Below are positions 1 through 6,248 of a DNA stretch of 10,733 nucleotides, in pieces. The notes under the pieces were generated by a model. The model was not told the DNA's origin. It searched no databases and saw only the letters and a program-made list of their open reading frames with translations. Made by a program: the position numbers and the translations under genes. The first letter of the stretch is position 1. Each line of letters opens with the position of its first letter. This DNA is from Betaproteobacteria bacterium (GTDB lineage Bacteria > Pseudomonadota > Gammaproteobacteria > Burkholderiales > Burkholderiaceae_C): contig CANFOR010000087.1 of assembly GCA_947448675.1 (NCBI GenBank), positions 1 to 10,733 on the forward strand, in the 5' to 3' direction.

Positions 1-214
1 TGCCACGCTGCGGCTCCAAGACGGCAAGCCTTTGGTGACCGACAACGGCCAGCACATTTTGGACGTGCGCGGTTTGCAGATCACCGACCCGCTGGGTTTT
101 GAGATGGAAGTGAGCCAATGGCCCGGCGTGCTCACGGTGGGCGTGTTTGCCCGGCAAAAAGCCACGGTCTGCCTGCTGGGCGCGGCCAGCGGCGTGCAGA
201 CACTGCGCTACTAA
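1..214 (+). CDS. rpiA: Ribose-5-phosphate isomerase A, C-terminal part (5' end outside window)
   Basis: Only the last 70 residues or so are inside the window; the frame is open from base 2 to the TAA at 212-214. RpiA interconverts ribose-5-phosphate and ribulose-5-phosphate in the cytoplasm, in the non-oxidative pentose phosphate pathway. The visible stretch has the family's C-terminal signature: TDNGQHILDVRGLQITDP, followed by LPGV-like WPGVLTVGVFA and a final LLGAASGVQTLRY. The TDNGNxILD block is highly characteristic of RpiA. The gene converges on the minus-strand glutaredoxin-like gene, with three bases between the two stop codons, so no room remains for a separate terminator except the small palindrome that overlaps both stops. 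Confidence is high for the family; start, promoter and catalytic N-terminal residues are not visible. Confidence 0.93.
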   Translation, partial: ATLRLQDGKPLVTDNGQHILDVRGLQITDPLGFEMEVSQWPGVLTVGVFARQKATVCLLGAASGVQTLRY

Positions 215-226
215 GTTTTAAAACTT
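213..226. repeat. 14-bp perfect palindrome overlapping two convergent stop codons
   Basis: The sequence AAGTTTTAAAACTT reads the same on both strands and covers the last bases of the rpiA stop codon (TAA, 212-214) and the stop codon and final codons of the minus-strand gene ending at 218. The stem is A/T-rich and has no GC core, so it would be a weak hairpin for intrinsic termination. It is nevertheless placed where a bidirectional terminator would be expected. Function is inferred only from position. Confidence 0.4.
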
Positions 227-889
227 GATACCAGCCGGGTTGCTGGGTGCGGGCTCGCTGGGCGCGGCCTGGGCAGCAGCGCGGCGTGTGTTGTTTGCAC
301 CACTCGCACCACTGGCGTCCGCACCGGCTGCGGCTTCCGGCTTCTTCACCGCCACCAAGGGCGCGGGCGCGGGGTTGCGGTAGTTGCCGGGCAGTTGCGA
401 GGTGTTGGGGTAGCCCGCAGCGTCGAGGTACTGGCCCCATTCTTCGCTCGAATAGCCTTTGATTTGCTGACCACCAATGGTCAAAAAGGGCAGGGTGTTT
501 TCGCCCGAAACGCGCTGCAGGGCCGCGCTGTCTTCGGGCGTGGTGACGGTCTTTTCGTTAAACGGAATGCCCCGGGCGACCAGCATGGCCTTGCCTGCGG
601 TGCAGGGGTTGCAGTTGTTGCCGCTGTACAGGGTGACGGGGTATTTGCTGGCCGCGTTGCGCAGCTCCAGCGGCAGCGGGGCCGCGCTGTTGTCGGTGCC
701 ATTGCGTGAGCCAATGCCGGTGGTGACCTTGGCATTGCTAGTGATGGGCGGTGGTTGGTCGGCAAAGGTGACGCTGCCATCGGGGCCAACAATGCGGTAC
801 ACCTGCTGGGCCTGCGCCACAGAGGTAAAACCCGCCAGAACGAGCGCCAGTTGTGCGCTAGCAGCTATGAATTTAATAGTAAATGGCAT
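218..889 (-). CDS. Secreted DUF4124 / glutaredoxin-like thiol protein
   Basis: A 223-residue protein with three parts. Residues 1-27 form a Sec-type signal peptide (basic start, hydrophobic core, VAQA before QQ). Residues about 29-50 match the DUF4124 pattern (VYRIVGPDGSVTFADQPP). Residues about 84-160 resemble a glutaredoxin/thioredoxin fold with a C93-N-P-C96 redox motif and the cis-proline loop TLPFLTIGG (Pro134). The tail from about 170 is rich in Ala, Pro, Ser and Gly and looks disordered. The ATG at 889 is preferred over an upstream TTG at 898 because AAGG (902-899) sits 9 bases before the ATG and the signal peptide then starts properly. It follows prlC by 27 bases and may share its transcript. 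I infer a periplasmic thiol-disulfide role; partner and substrate are unknown. The signal-peptide coding region overlaps a short repeat (853-880). Confidence 0.88.
   Translation of the reverse strand: MPFTIKFIAASAQLALVLAGFTSVAQAQQVYRIVGPDGSVTFADQPPPITSNAKVTTGIGSRNGTDNSAAPLPLELRNAASKYPVTLYSGNNCNPCTAGKAMLVARGIPFNEKTVTTPEDSAALQRVSGENTLPFLTIGGQQIKGYSSEEWGQYLDAAGYPNTSQLPGNYRNPAPAPLVAVKKPEAAAGADASGASGANNTRRAAAQAAPSEPAPSNPAGIKF
853..880 (-). repeat. Short repeat copy inside the signal-peptide coding sequence
   Basis: Read on the minus strand, this 28-base stretch aligns with the one at 7092-7119 (+) at about 19 of 28 positions, including the shared core TAGCTGCT and the CGCA that follows. The small inverted repeat CTAT/ATAG precedes the core. 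It encodes T-I-K-F-I-A-A-S-A of the glutaredoxin-like protein; the other copy is read in the same frame as A-T-H-F-V-A-A-Y-A. From memory, AGCTGCTnGCGC-type elements are abundant in Comamonadaceae genomes, mostly between genes. I could not check this against a genome, so family membership is an inference. Confidence 0.45.
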
Positions 890-916
890 CGTAATCAACC
901 TTGCAAATGGGTGGGT

Positions 917-2944
917 TCAGGCCATGCCTTGGTGGCGCAGCAGGGCGTCGATGCGCGGCTCGCGGCCCCGAAAGGCTTTGAAAGACTCGAGCGCCGGGCG
1001 GCTGCCACCGGTTTCTAAAATGGCTTGGCGGTATTTTCTGCCGGTTGCCACGTCTTGGCCAGGGCTGTGGCCGGGGCTTTCTTCAAACGCGGCGTAGGCG
1101 TCGGCCGAGAGCAACTCGGCCCATTTGTAGCTGTAGTAACCCGCTGCATAGCCACCGGCAAAAATATGGCTGAAGCTGTGCGGCGTGCGCGTCCATGCGG
1201 GCGGCTGCAGCACGGCAACCTCTTGGCGCACGGTGTGCAAAATGCCCATGAAGTCGAGCTGCTGGGTGGCCTGCAAATCGGTTTGCTCGTGCAAGAGCAT
1301 GTCAAACAAGGAGAACTCAATTTGCCGCAGGGTTTGCAGGCCACTTTGGAAGTTTTTGGCGGCCAGCATTTTGTCAAACAGGGCGCGCGGCAGCGGCTCG
1401 CCGGTATCGACATGGGCCGTCATGTGCTTGAGCACATCCCATTCCCAGCAAAAATTTTCCATGAACTGGCTGGGCAACTCCACCGCATCCCACTCCACGC
1501 CGCTGATACCCGAGACGTCGCGCTCGTTCACTTGGGTGAGCATGTGCTGCAGGCCGTGGCCGAACTCGTGGAACAGGGTGGTCACGTCGTCATGCGTGAG
1601 CAGGGGCGGTTTGCCGCCCACGCCTTCGGCGAAGTTGCAGACCAGGTGCGCCACCGGCGTTTGCAGGGCGCCGGTGTCGGGGCGCAGCCAGCGGGCGCGC
1701 ACGTCGTCCATCCAGGCGCCGCCGCGCTTGCCATTGCGCGCGGGTTGGTCGAGGTAAAACTGGCCCACGAGGCTGCCGTTGCGCTCGATGCGGTAGAACG
1801 CCACCGAGGGGTGCCACACGGGCGCGCTGTCTTGGCGGATGGCCACTTCAAACAGGGTTTCGACAATTTTGAACAGGCCCGCCAGCACCTTGGGCGCGGT
1901 GAAATACTGCTTCACCTCTTGCTCGCTGAAAGCGTAGCGGGCTTCTTTGAGCTGCTCGCTGTAGAAGGGAATGTCCCAGGCGCTGAGCTGCTGCGTTTTG
2001 GCGAAGTCACGCAGGTCGGCCAGGTCTTTTTCGGCGTAGGGGCGGGCGCGCTGGGCCAGGTCGCGCAAGAAGCGGGTGACCTCGAGCGGCGACTGCGCCA
2101 TTTTGGTGGCCACCGACACCTGCGCAAAGTTTTGGTAACCTAATAATTGCGCTTCTTCGAGGCGCAGGGCCAAAATTTCGCGGATCAGGGCGCTGTTGTC
2201 TTGTGTGCTGCTGTCGTGTGCGCCTTGCTCGCTGGCGCGGGTGGTGTAGGCGCGGTACAGGCGCTCGCGCAGGGCGCTGCTGCTGGCGAACTGCATAACC
2301 GGCAGGTAGCAGGGCATTTTCAGCGTCAGCTTGTGGCCGTCTTTGCCCTCGGCTGCAGCGGCTTCGCGGGTGGCTTGCTGTACGTCTTGCGGCACGCCTT
2401 CCAGCTCTTCGGCGCTGGCGTAGTAGCGGTAGGCATCGGTGGCGTCGAGCACGTTTTCGCTGAACTTTTGCGAAAGCTCGGCCTGGCGTTCTTGGATGCT
2501 GGCAAAGCGCTCTTTGGCCGCGCCGTTCAGCTCAGCGCCTGAGAGCACAAAGTTGCGTACGGCGTTTTTATGGGCCTGTTTTTGTTCGGTGTTGAGCGTG
2601 GCGATGTCGATGGCTTTGTACTTGGCGTAGAGGCGCTCGTCAGCGCCCAGGCGCGTCCAAAACTCGGTGACCAAGGGCAGTGCCGCGTTGTAGGCGGCGC
2701 GCAGCGCGGGCGCGTCGGCCACGCTGTTCAAGTGGCTCACCGCACCCCAGGCGCGCGACAGGCGCTCGGTGGCCGCGTCGAGCACTTTGGCGATGGCGCT
2801 CCATTCGGCGGGGAAGTTGTCTGCCGTTACCGCTTCGAGCGCGGCATTGGACTCTTGCAGCAAGGCCTCAACCGCGGGCGCGATCAGCTCGGGCGTGATG
2901 CGGTCAAACAGGGGCAGGTCGGCGGTATCTAAAAGAGCGTTCAT
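917..2944 (-). CDS. prlC: Oligopeptidase A, M3 family zinc metallopeptidase
   Basis: A 675-residue cytoplasmic peptidase, close to the length of E. coli oligopeptidase A (about 680). The family degrades short peptides, including cleaved signal peptides and products of ATP-dependent proteases. The M3 zinc site is intact: HEFGH at residues 459-463 gives two histidine ligands and the catalytic glutamate E460, and E489 in DAVELPSQFMEN is the expected third ligand about 26 residues later. The C-terminal block GGYAAGYYSYKWAELLSAD holds the tyrosines used in substrate binding in this family. The start ATG fits the usual N-terminus (MNALLDTADLPLFDRI), although no clear ribosome binding site precedes it; instead a hairpin lies 15 bases upstream. 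The gene sits between yhbY (55 bases upstream) and the glutaredoxin-like gene (27 bases downstream), suggesting one transcript. Assignment is secure at family level; prlC is the standard name. Confidence 0.95.
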   Translation of the reverse strand: MNALLDTADLPLFDRITPELIAPAVEALLQESNAALEAVTADNFPAEWSAIAKVLDAATERLSRAWGAVSHLNSVADAPALRAAYNAALPLVTEFWTRLGADERLYAKYKAIDIATLNTEQKQAHKNAVRNFVLSGAELNGAAKERFASIQERQAELSQKFSENVLDATDAYRYYASAEELEGVPQDVQQATREAAAAEGKDGHKLTLKMPCYLPVMQFASSSALRERLYRAYTTRASEQGAHDSSTQDNSALIREILALRLEEAQLLGYQNFAQVSVATKMAQSPLEVTRFLRDLAQRARPYAEKDLADLRDFAKTQQLSAWDIPFYSEQLKEARYAFSEQEVKQYFTAPKVLAGLFKIVETLFEVAIRQDSAPVWHPSVAFYRIERNGSLVGQFYLDQPARNGKRGGAWMDDVRARWLRPDTGALQTPVAHLVCNFAEGVGGKPPLLTHDDVTTLFHEFGHGLQHMLTQVNERDVSGISGVEWDAVELPSQFMENFCWEWDVLKHMTAHVDTGEPLPRALFDKMLAAKNFQSGLQTLRQIEFSLFDMLLHEQTDLQATQQLDFMGILHTVRQEVAVLQPPAWTRTPHSFSHIFAGGYAAGYYSYKWAELLSADAYAAFEESPGHSPGQDVATGRKYRQAILETGGSRPALESFKAFRGREPRIDALLRHQGMA

Positions 2945-2959
2945 GTCGTGGTCGGTTGT

Positions 2960-2990
2960 GGGCAGAACTGCGCTGCGCTAGGGTCTGCCC
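2960..2990 (-). promoter_or_regulatory. Hairpin between yhbY and prlC
   Basis: GGGCAGA at 2960-2966 is perfectly complementary to TCTGCCC at 2984-2990, leaving a 17-base GC-rich loop. On the minus-strand transcript it begins 9 bases after the yhbY stop and ends 15 bases before the prlC ATG. No T-run follows on the minus strand, so a classical intrinsic terminator is unlikely in that direction. It may be an mRNA processing or stability element, or affect prlC translation, since prlC lacks a clear Shine-Dalgarno. These roles are inferred from position and structure only. Confidence 0.4.
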
Positions 2991-2999
2991 TGCAAGGTT

Positions 3000-3482
3000 T
3001 TAAGTCTGGCTGCGTTTCTTCACACTGGTTTGCTTGGGTTTTTTGGCGCGCTTGACGGTGCCGCCGGGCGTGAGGCGTTGGTTGCCCAAGACGCGCAGGG
3101 TTTTGACTTCGGGGCGTTGGCCGCCGCGGCTGCTGTACTTGAGCACCTTGACGTCGCGCGGGCCGGCCATGCGGTCTTCGTCCTCGTTGCGGGTTTTTTC
3201 TTTTTCAATTTTGGGCCGCCATAGCACCAAAAGCTTGCCAATGTGCTGGATGGGCGCTGCGCCCAGCGCGTCGCACAGGCTCTGGTACATGGCCTCGCGC
3301 GCGGCGCGGTCGTCGCCCAGCACGCGGATCTTGATCAGGCCGTGCGCGCCCAGGGCGGTGTCGGTCTCTTTTTGCACGGCTTCGGTCAGGCCGTCGTTGC
3401 CGATCATGACGACCGGCGAGAGGTGGTGGGCCGCAGCGCGGTGTTCTTTGCGCTGGGCAATCGTGAGGTTTATCTGAGACAT
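3000..3482 (-). CDS. yhbY: YhbY-type CRM-domain RNA-binding protein (50S assembly factor) with basic tail
   Basis: A 160-residue protein. Residues about 5-92 form a CRM (YhbY/CRS1) domain: LTIAQRKEHRAAAHHLSPVV, the GNDG loop (28-31) in VMIGNDGLTEAV, and the C-terminal IGKLLVLWRP strand. E. coli YhbY binds pre-50S particles and is essentially the CRM domain alone (about 97 residues). This protein carries an extra region of about 68 residues, first acidic/basic mixed (KTRNEDEDR), then strongly basic (KRAKKPKQTSVKKRSQT), probably extra rRNA contact. The start ATG at 3482 is chosen because the family N-terminus begins there (MSQINLTIAQR); upstream in-frame codons give an implausible hydrophobic extension. 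It starts 16 bases from divergently transcribed rlmE, another 50S maturation gene, and may head a yhbY-prlC-glutaredoxin transcript. Confidence 0.92.
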   Translation of the reverse strand: MSQINLTIAQRKEHRAAAHHLSPVVMIGNDGLTEAVQKETDTALGAHGLIKIRVLGDDRAAREAMYQSLCDALGAAPIQHIGKLLVLWRPKIEKEKTRNEDEDRMAGPRDVKVLKYSSRGGQRPEVKTLRVLGNQRLTPGGTVKRAKKPKQTSVKKRSQT

Positions 3483-3498
3483 GGGACAATTATCGACG
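3483..3498. promoter_or_regulatory. 16-bp divergent start region between yhbY and rlmE
   Basis: Only 16 bases separate the two start codons, so at least one promoter and both leaders must overlap coding sequence. On the minus strand GATAAT (3494-3489) is a 5/6 match to a sigma-70 -10 box and ends 6 bases before the yhbY ATG, which would place transcription start at or near the A of the ATG. No good -35 is found 16-18 bases upstream (TCTGCG at 17). Neither gene has a recognisable Shine-Dalgarno. The promoter assignment is weak and positional. Confidence 0.3.
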
Positions 3499-4173
3499 AT
3501 GAAAGTAAAAACGCAGAGCAAAAAGGTTAACAAGGCGTGGTTGAACGACCATGTCAACGACACCTACGTCAAACTCGCCAAAAAAGAGGGCTACCGTGCG
3601 CGGGCTGCCTACAAACTCAAAGAGATTGATGAAAGCTTCAAACTCATACGCCCTGGCGACCTGGTGGTCGACCTGGGCAGCGCCCCGGGTGCCTGGAGCC
3701 AATACGTTCGGCGCAAGCTCTCGCCCACGGGGGCGGCGGTGGGTGCGCTCAACGGCAGCATCATTGCGCTGGACCTCTTGCCCATGGAACCGGTGGAGGG
3801 CGTGGTTTTTTTGCAAGGCGATTTTCGCGAGGCCGAGGTTTTGCAATTGCTAGAGGCGCAAATGCAGGGCCGCAAGGCCGATTGCGTGGTCTCGGACATG
3901 GCACCCAACCTCTCGGGCATTGAGTCGGCCGACGCGGCGCGCATCGAACACTTGATTGAGCTGGCGCTGGAGTTTTCGCAAAACCACCTCAAGCCTGAGG
4001 GCGCTTTGGTGGTCAAGCTCTTCCACGGCAGTGGCTACAACAATTCGGTCAAGCTGTTCAAAGCGCACTTCAAAGTGGTCAAACCCATCAAGCCCAAGGC
4101 CTCGCGCGACAAGTCGAGTGAGACGTTTTTGGTCGGTATGGGTTTGTTGTCGACAGCGACTGCGGCCCATTAA
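3499..4173 (+). CDS. rlmE: 23S rRNA (uridine-2552) 2'-O-methyltransferase RlmE (FtsJ/RrmJ)
   Basis: A 224-residue cytoplasmic methyltransferase that uses S-adenosylmethionine to methylate the ribose of U2552 in the 23S rRNA A-loop, late in 50S assembly. The SAM motif VVDLGSAPGAW covers residues 56-66. The catalytic K-D-K-E tetrad of the family is complete: K39 in RAAYKLKEID, D133 in VVSDMAPNLSG, K173 in LVVKLFHGSGY, E208 in KSSETFLVG. It is slightly longer than the E. coli enzyme (209), partly from a loop around residues 76-88. The ATG at 3499 (MKVKTQSKKVNKAWL) is preferred; an in-frame ATG at 3481 would add six residues and overlap the yhbY start codon. In E. coli the gene is adjacent to ftsH and heat-shock induced; the same adjacency is seen here, but with a 143-base gap. 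Assignment is secure. Confidence 0.97.
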   Translation: MKVKTQSKKVNKAWLNDHVNDTYVKLAKKEGYRARAAYKLKEIDESFKLIRPGDLVVDLGSAPGAWSQYVRRKLSPTGAAVGALNGSIIALDLLPMEPVEGVVFLQGDFREAEVLQLLEAQMQGRKADCVVSDMAPNLSGIESADAARIEHLIELALEFSQNHLKPEGALVVKLFHGSGYNNSVKLFKAHFKVVKPIKPKASRDKSSETFLVGMGLLSTATAAH

Positions 4174-4230
4174 TGTGCATTCCTGGGTACGGTGTAGGGC
4201 TACTTGCTGCAAAAAAGAGCAGGCCTGTGA

Positions 4231-4258
4231 CTTGAAACGCCTAAAATGGCTCGCATCT
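4231..4258 (+). promoter_or_regulatory. Candidate sigma-32 (heat-shock) promoter of ftsH
   Basis: CTTGAAA at 4231-4237 matches the E. coli sigma-32 -35 consensus exactly. After a 13-base spacer, TCGCATCT at 4251-4258 matches the CCCCATnT -10 in five of the seven defined positions. The spacing is within the range for RpoH promoters. Transcription would begin near 4265, giving a leader of roughly 50 bases before the ftsH start. ftsH is a known sigma-32 regulon member in E. coli, which supports the call; it is unconfirmed here. The TAAAAT at 4242-4247 resembles a sigma-70 -10 box but lacks a matching -35. Confidence 0.5.
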
Positions 4259-4305
4259 GTGCCCCAAGCCCATCTCGGCTAGCGGTCAATTTTTTCGAAC
4301 TCTCT

Positions 4306-4320
4306 GGAGTAATGCATTGA
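4306..4320 (+). promoter_or_regulatory. ftsH ribosome binding site and TTG start with overlapping ATG-CAT-TGA
   Basis: GGAG at 4306-4309 lies 7 bases before the TTG at 4317-4319, good Shine-Dalgarno spacing, and the TTG opens the conserved FtsH N-terminus. The nearest ATG (4312-4314) is out of frame and runs straight into a stop, ATG-CAT-TGA, whose TGA overlaps the TTG by two bases. At 2 bases from GGAG this ATG is poorly placed for initiation. Confidence 0.7.
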
Positions 4321-6236
4321 ACAATAACAACCAATGGTTTTCTAAAGTTGCCGTTTGGCTGGTGATCGCCATGGTGCTGTTCATGGTCTTCAAGCAGTTC
4401 GACACCCGGGTCAGCGCAGGCGCTACGCAAATGGGCTATTCCGACTTTTTAGAAGAAGTGCGGGCCAAGCGCGTGAAGAACGTGGTCATCCAAGAAGGCC
4501 AGGGCGGGACCGAAATCATTGCCTCGATGCAAGACGACCGCAAGGTGCGCACCACCGCTACCTACCTCGACCGCGGTTTGGTCGGCGACCTGATCAACAA
4601 CGGCGTGAAGTTTGACGTCAAAGCGCGCGAAGAAGGTTCTTTGCTGATGACGCTCTTGGTCAGCTGGGGCCCGATGCTGCTCTTGATTGGCGTGTGGGTG
4701 TACTTCATGCGCCAAATGCAAGGCGGCGGCAAGGGTGGGGCCTTTAGCTTTGGCAAAAGCAAGGCTAGATTGCTCGACGAAAACACCAATACCGTGACCT
4801 TTGCCGACGTGGCCGGTTGCGACGAAGCCAAAGAAGAAGTCAAAGAAGTCGTGGACTTTTTGAAAGACCCAGCGCGCTTTCAAAAGCTGGGCGGCCGCAT
4901 TCCACGCGGCCTCTTGCTGGTTGGCCCTCCTGGCACCGGCAAAACCCTGTTGGCCAAAAGCATTGCAGGCGAGGCCAAGGTGCCTTTCTTCAGCATCAGC
5001 GGCTCCGACTTTGTAGAAATGTTTGTTGGCGTAGGCGCGTCCCGCGTGCGTGACATGTTTGAGAACGCCAAGAAAAATGCGCCCTGCATCATTTTCATCG
5101 ACGAAATCGACGCAGTCGGTCGCCAGCGCGGCGCTGGCCTGGGCGGCGGCAACGACGAGCGCGAGCAAACGCTGAACCAAATGCTGGTCGAGATGGACGG
5201 CTTTGAAACCAACTTAGGCGTGATCGTGGTCGCGGCCACCAACCGCCCTGACATCTTGGACGCCGCCTTGCTGCGCCCGGGCCGCTTTGACCGCCAGGTC
5301 TATGTGACCCTGCCCGACATTCGGGGCCGCGAGCAAATTTTGAACGTGCACATGCGCAAAGTGCCGATTGGCCAAGACGTGAGCCCCAGCGTGATCGCGC
5401 GTGGCACACCCGGCATGAGCGGTGCCGACTTGGCCAACCTGTGCAACGAAGCTGCGCTGATGGCCGCGCGCCGCAATGCCCGCGTGGTCGAGATGCAAGA
5501 CTTTGAAAAGGCCAAAGACAAAATCTTCATGGGCCCCGAGCGCAAGAGCATGGTCATGCCCGAAGAAGAGCGCCGCAACACGGCCTACCACGAGAGCGGT
5601 CATGCGCTGATTGGCAAGCTCATGCCCAAGTGCGACCCGGTGCACAAAGTGACCATCATCCCGCGTGGCCGCGCCCTGGGCGTGACCATGAGCCTGCCCG
5701 CGCAAGACCGCTACAGCTACGACAAAGACTACATGCTCAACCAGATCAGCATGCTGTTTGGCGGCCGCATCGCCGAAGAGGTCTTCATGAACCAAATGAC
5801 CACGGGCGCCAGCAACGACTTTGAGCGCGCCACCTCGATCGCCCGCGACATGGTGACCCGCTACGGCATGACCGAAGCCCTGGGCCCAATGGTTTACGCT
5901 GAGAACGAAGGCGAGGTTTTCTTGGGCCGCAGCGTTACCAAGACCACCACCATGAGCGAGTCCACCATGCAAAAGGTCGACGTCGAAGTGCGCAGCATCA
6001 TCGACACGCAATACGCCTTGGCGCGCAAGTTGATCGAAGACAACAAAGACAAAATGCACGCCATGGCCAAGGCCTTGTTAGAGTGGGAAACCATTGACGC
6101 CGACCAGATCGACGACATCATGGCTGGCCGCGAACCCCGCCCGCCCAAAGACTTCACACCGCGCACGCCCCCGGCAGCCGGTGGTGGTTCTGGCGGCGCT
6201 GCCGTCACCCCCGAGCCTGCGCCTACAGCGGCTTAA
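4317..6236 (+). CDS. ftsH: ATP-dependent zinc metalloprotease FtsH (TTG start)
   Basis: A 639-residue inner-membrane AAA+ protease, which forms hexamers that extract and degrade misfolded membrane proteins and regulators such as RpoH and LpxC. Order of parts: transmembrane segment about 11-27, periplasmic domain about 30-105, second transmembrane segment about 110-130, AAA+ module with Walker A GPPGTGKT (203-210), pore loop MFVGVG (235-240), Walker B IIFIDEID (258-265) and second region of homology ending RPGRFDR (320-326), then the peptidase domain with HESGH (425-429) and the third zinc ligand D501 in TTGASNDFERAT. The C-terminus is a Pro/Gly/Ala-rich tail. All catalytic residues are present. 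The start is TTG with a good GGAG 7 bases upstream; no in-frame ATG fits the conserved N-terminus. folP begins 12 bases after the stop, so ftsH-folP(-glmM) probably share a transcript. A candidate sigma-32 promoter precedes it. Confidence 0.98.
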   Translation: MNNNNQWFSKVAVWLVIAMVLFMVFKQFDTRVSAGATQMGYSDFLEEVRAKRVKNVVIQEGQGGTEIIASMQDDRKVRTTATYLDRGLVGDLINNGVKFDVKAREEGSLLMTLLVSWGPMLLLIGVWVYFMRQMQGGGKGGAFSFGKSKARLLDENTNTVTFADVAGCDEAKEEVKEVVDFLKDPARFQKLGGRIPRGLLLVGPPGTGKTLLAKSIAGEAKVPFFSISGSDFVEMFVGVGASRVRDMFENAKKNAPCIIFIDEIDAVGRQRGAGLGGGNDEREQTLNQMLVEMDGFETNLGVIVVAATNRPDILDAALLRPGRFDRQVYVTLPDIRGREQILNVHMRKVPIGQDVSPSVIARGTPGMSGADLANLCNEAALMAARRNARVVEMQDFEKAKDKIFMGPERKSMVMPEEERRNTAYHESGHALIGKLMPKCDPVHKVTIIPRGRALGVTMSLPAQDRYSYDKDYMLNQISMLFGGRIAEEVFMNQMTTGASNDFERATSIARDMVTRYGMTEALGPMVYAENEGEVFLGRSVTKTTTMSESTMQKVDVEVRSIIDTQYALARKLIEDNKDKMHAMAKALLEWETIDADQIDDIMAGREPRPPKDFTPRTPPAAGGGSGGAAVTPEPAPTAA

Positions 6237-6248
6237 GTCGGCGTGGGC

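Noticed and set aside
1025..2143. Long plus-strand open frame (372 codons) opposite prlC
   Set aside because: It is antisense to the well-supported M3 peptidase, has no recognisable motifs, and its His/Gly/Ala/Val-rich composition is typical of a GC-rich antisense shadow.
3552..3557. TTGACA on the minus strand as a -35 box for yhbY
   Set aside because: A perfect hexamer, but no acceptable -10 box lies 16-18 bases downstream (TTGTTA-like only), and it is too far from GATAAT.
3483..3563. N-terminal extension of YhbY giving a hydrophobic leader
   Set aside because: The extra 27 residues overlap the rlmE coding sequence on the other strand, and the conserved CRM-domain N-terminus begins at the Met encoded at 3482.
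4204..4225. Hairpin TGCT...AGCA around the A-run as an rlmE terminator
   Set aside because: The stem is only about 4-5 bp with mismatches, and the A-run is in the loop, not a T-run after the stem.
5214..6059. Minus-strand open frame (281 codons) opposite ftsH
   Set aside because: Antisense shadow of ftsH; extreme His/Ala/Val/Gly content and no domain resemblance.
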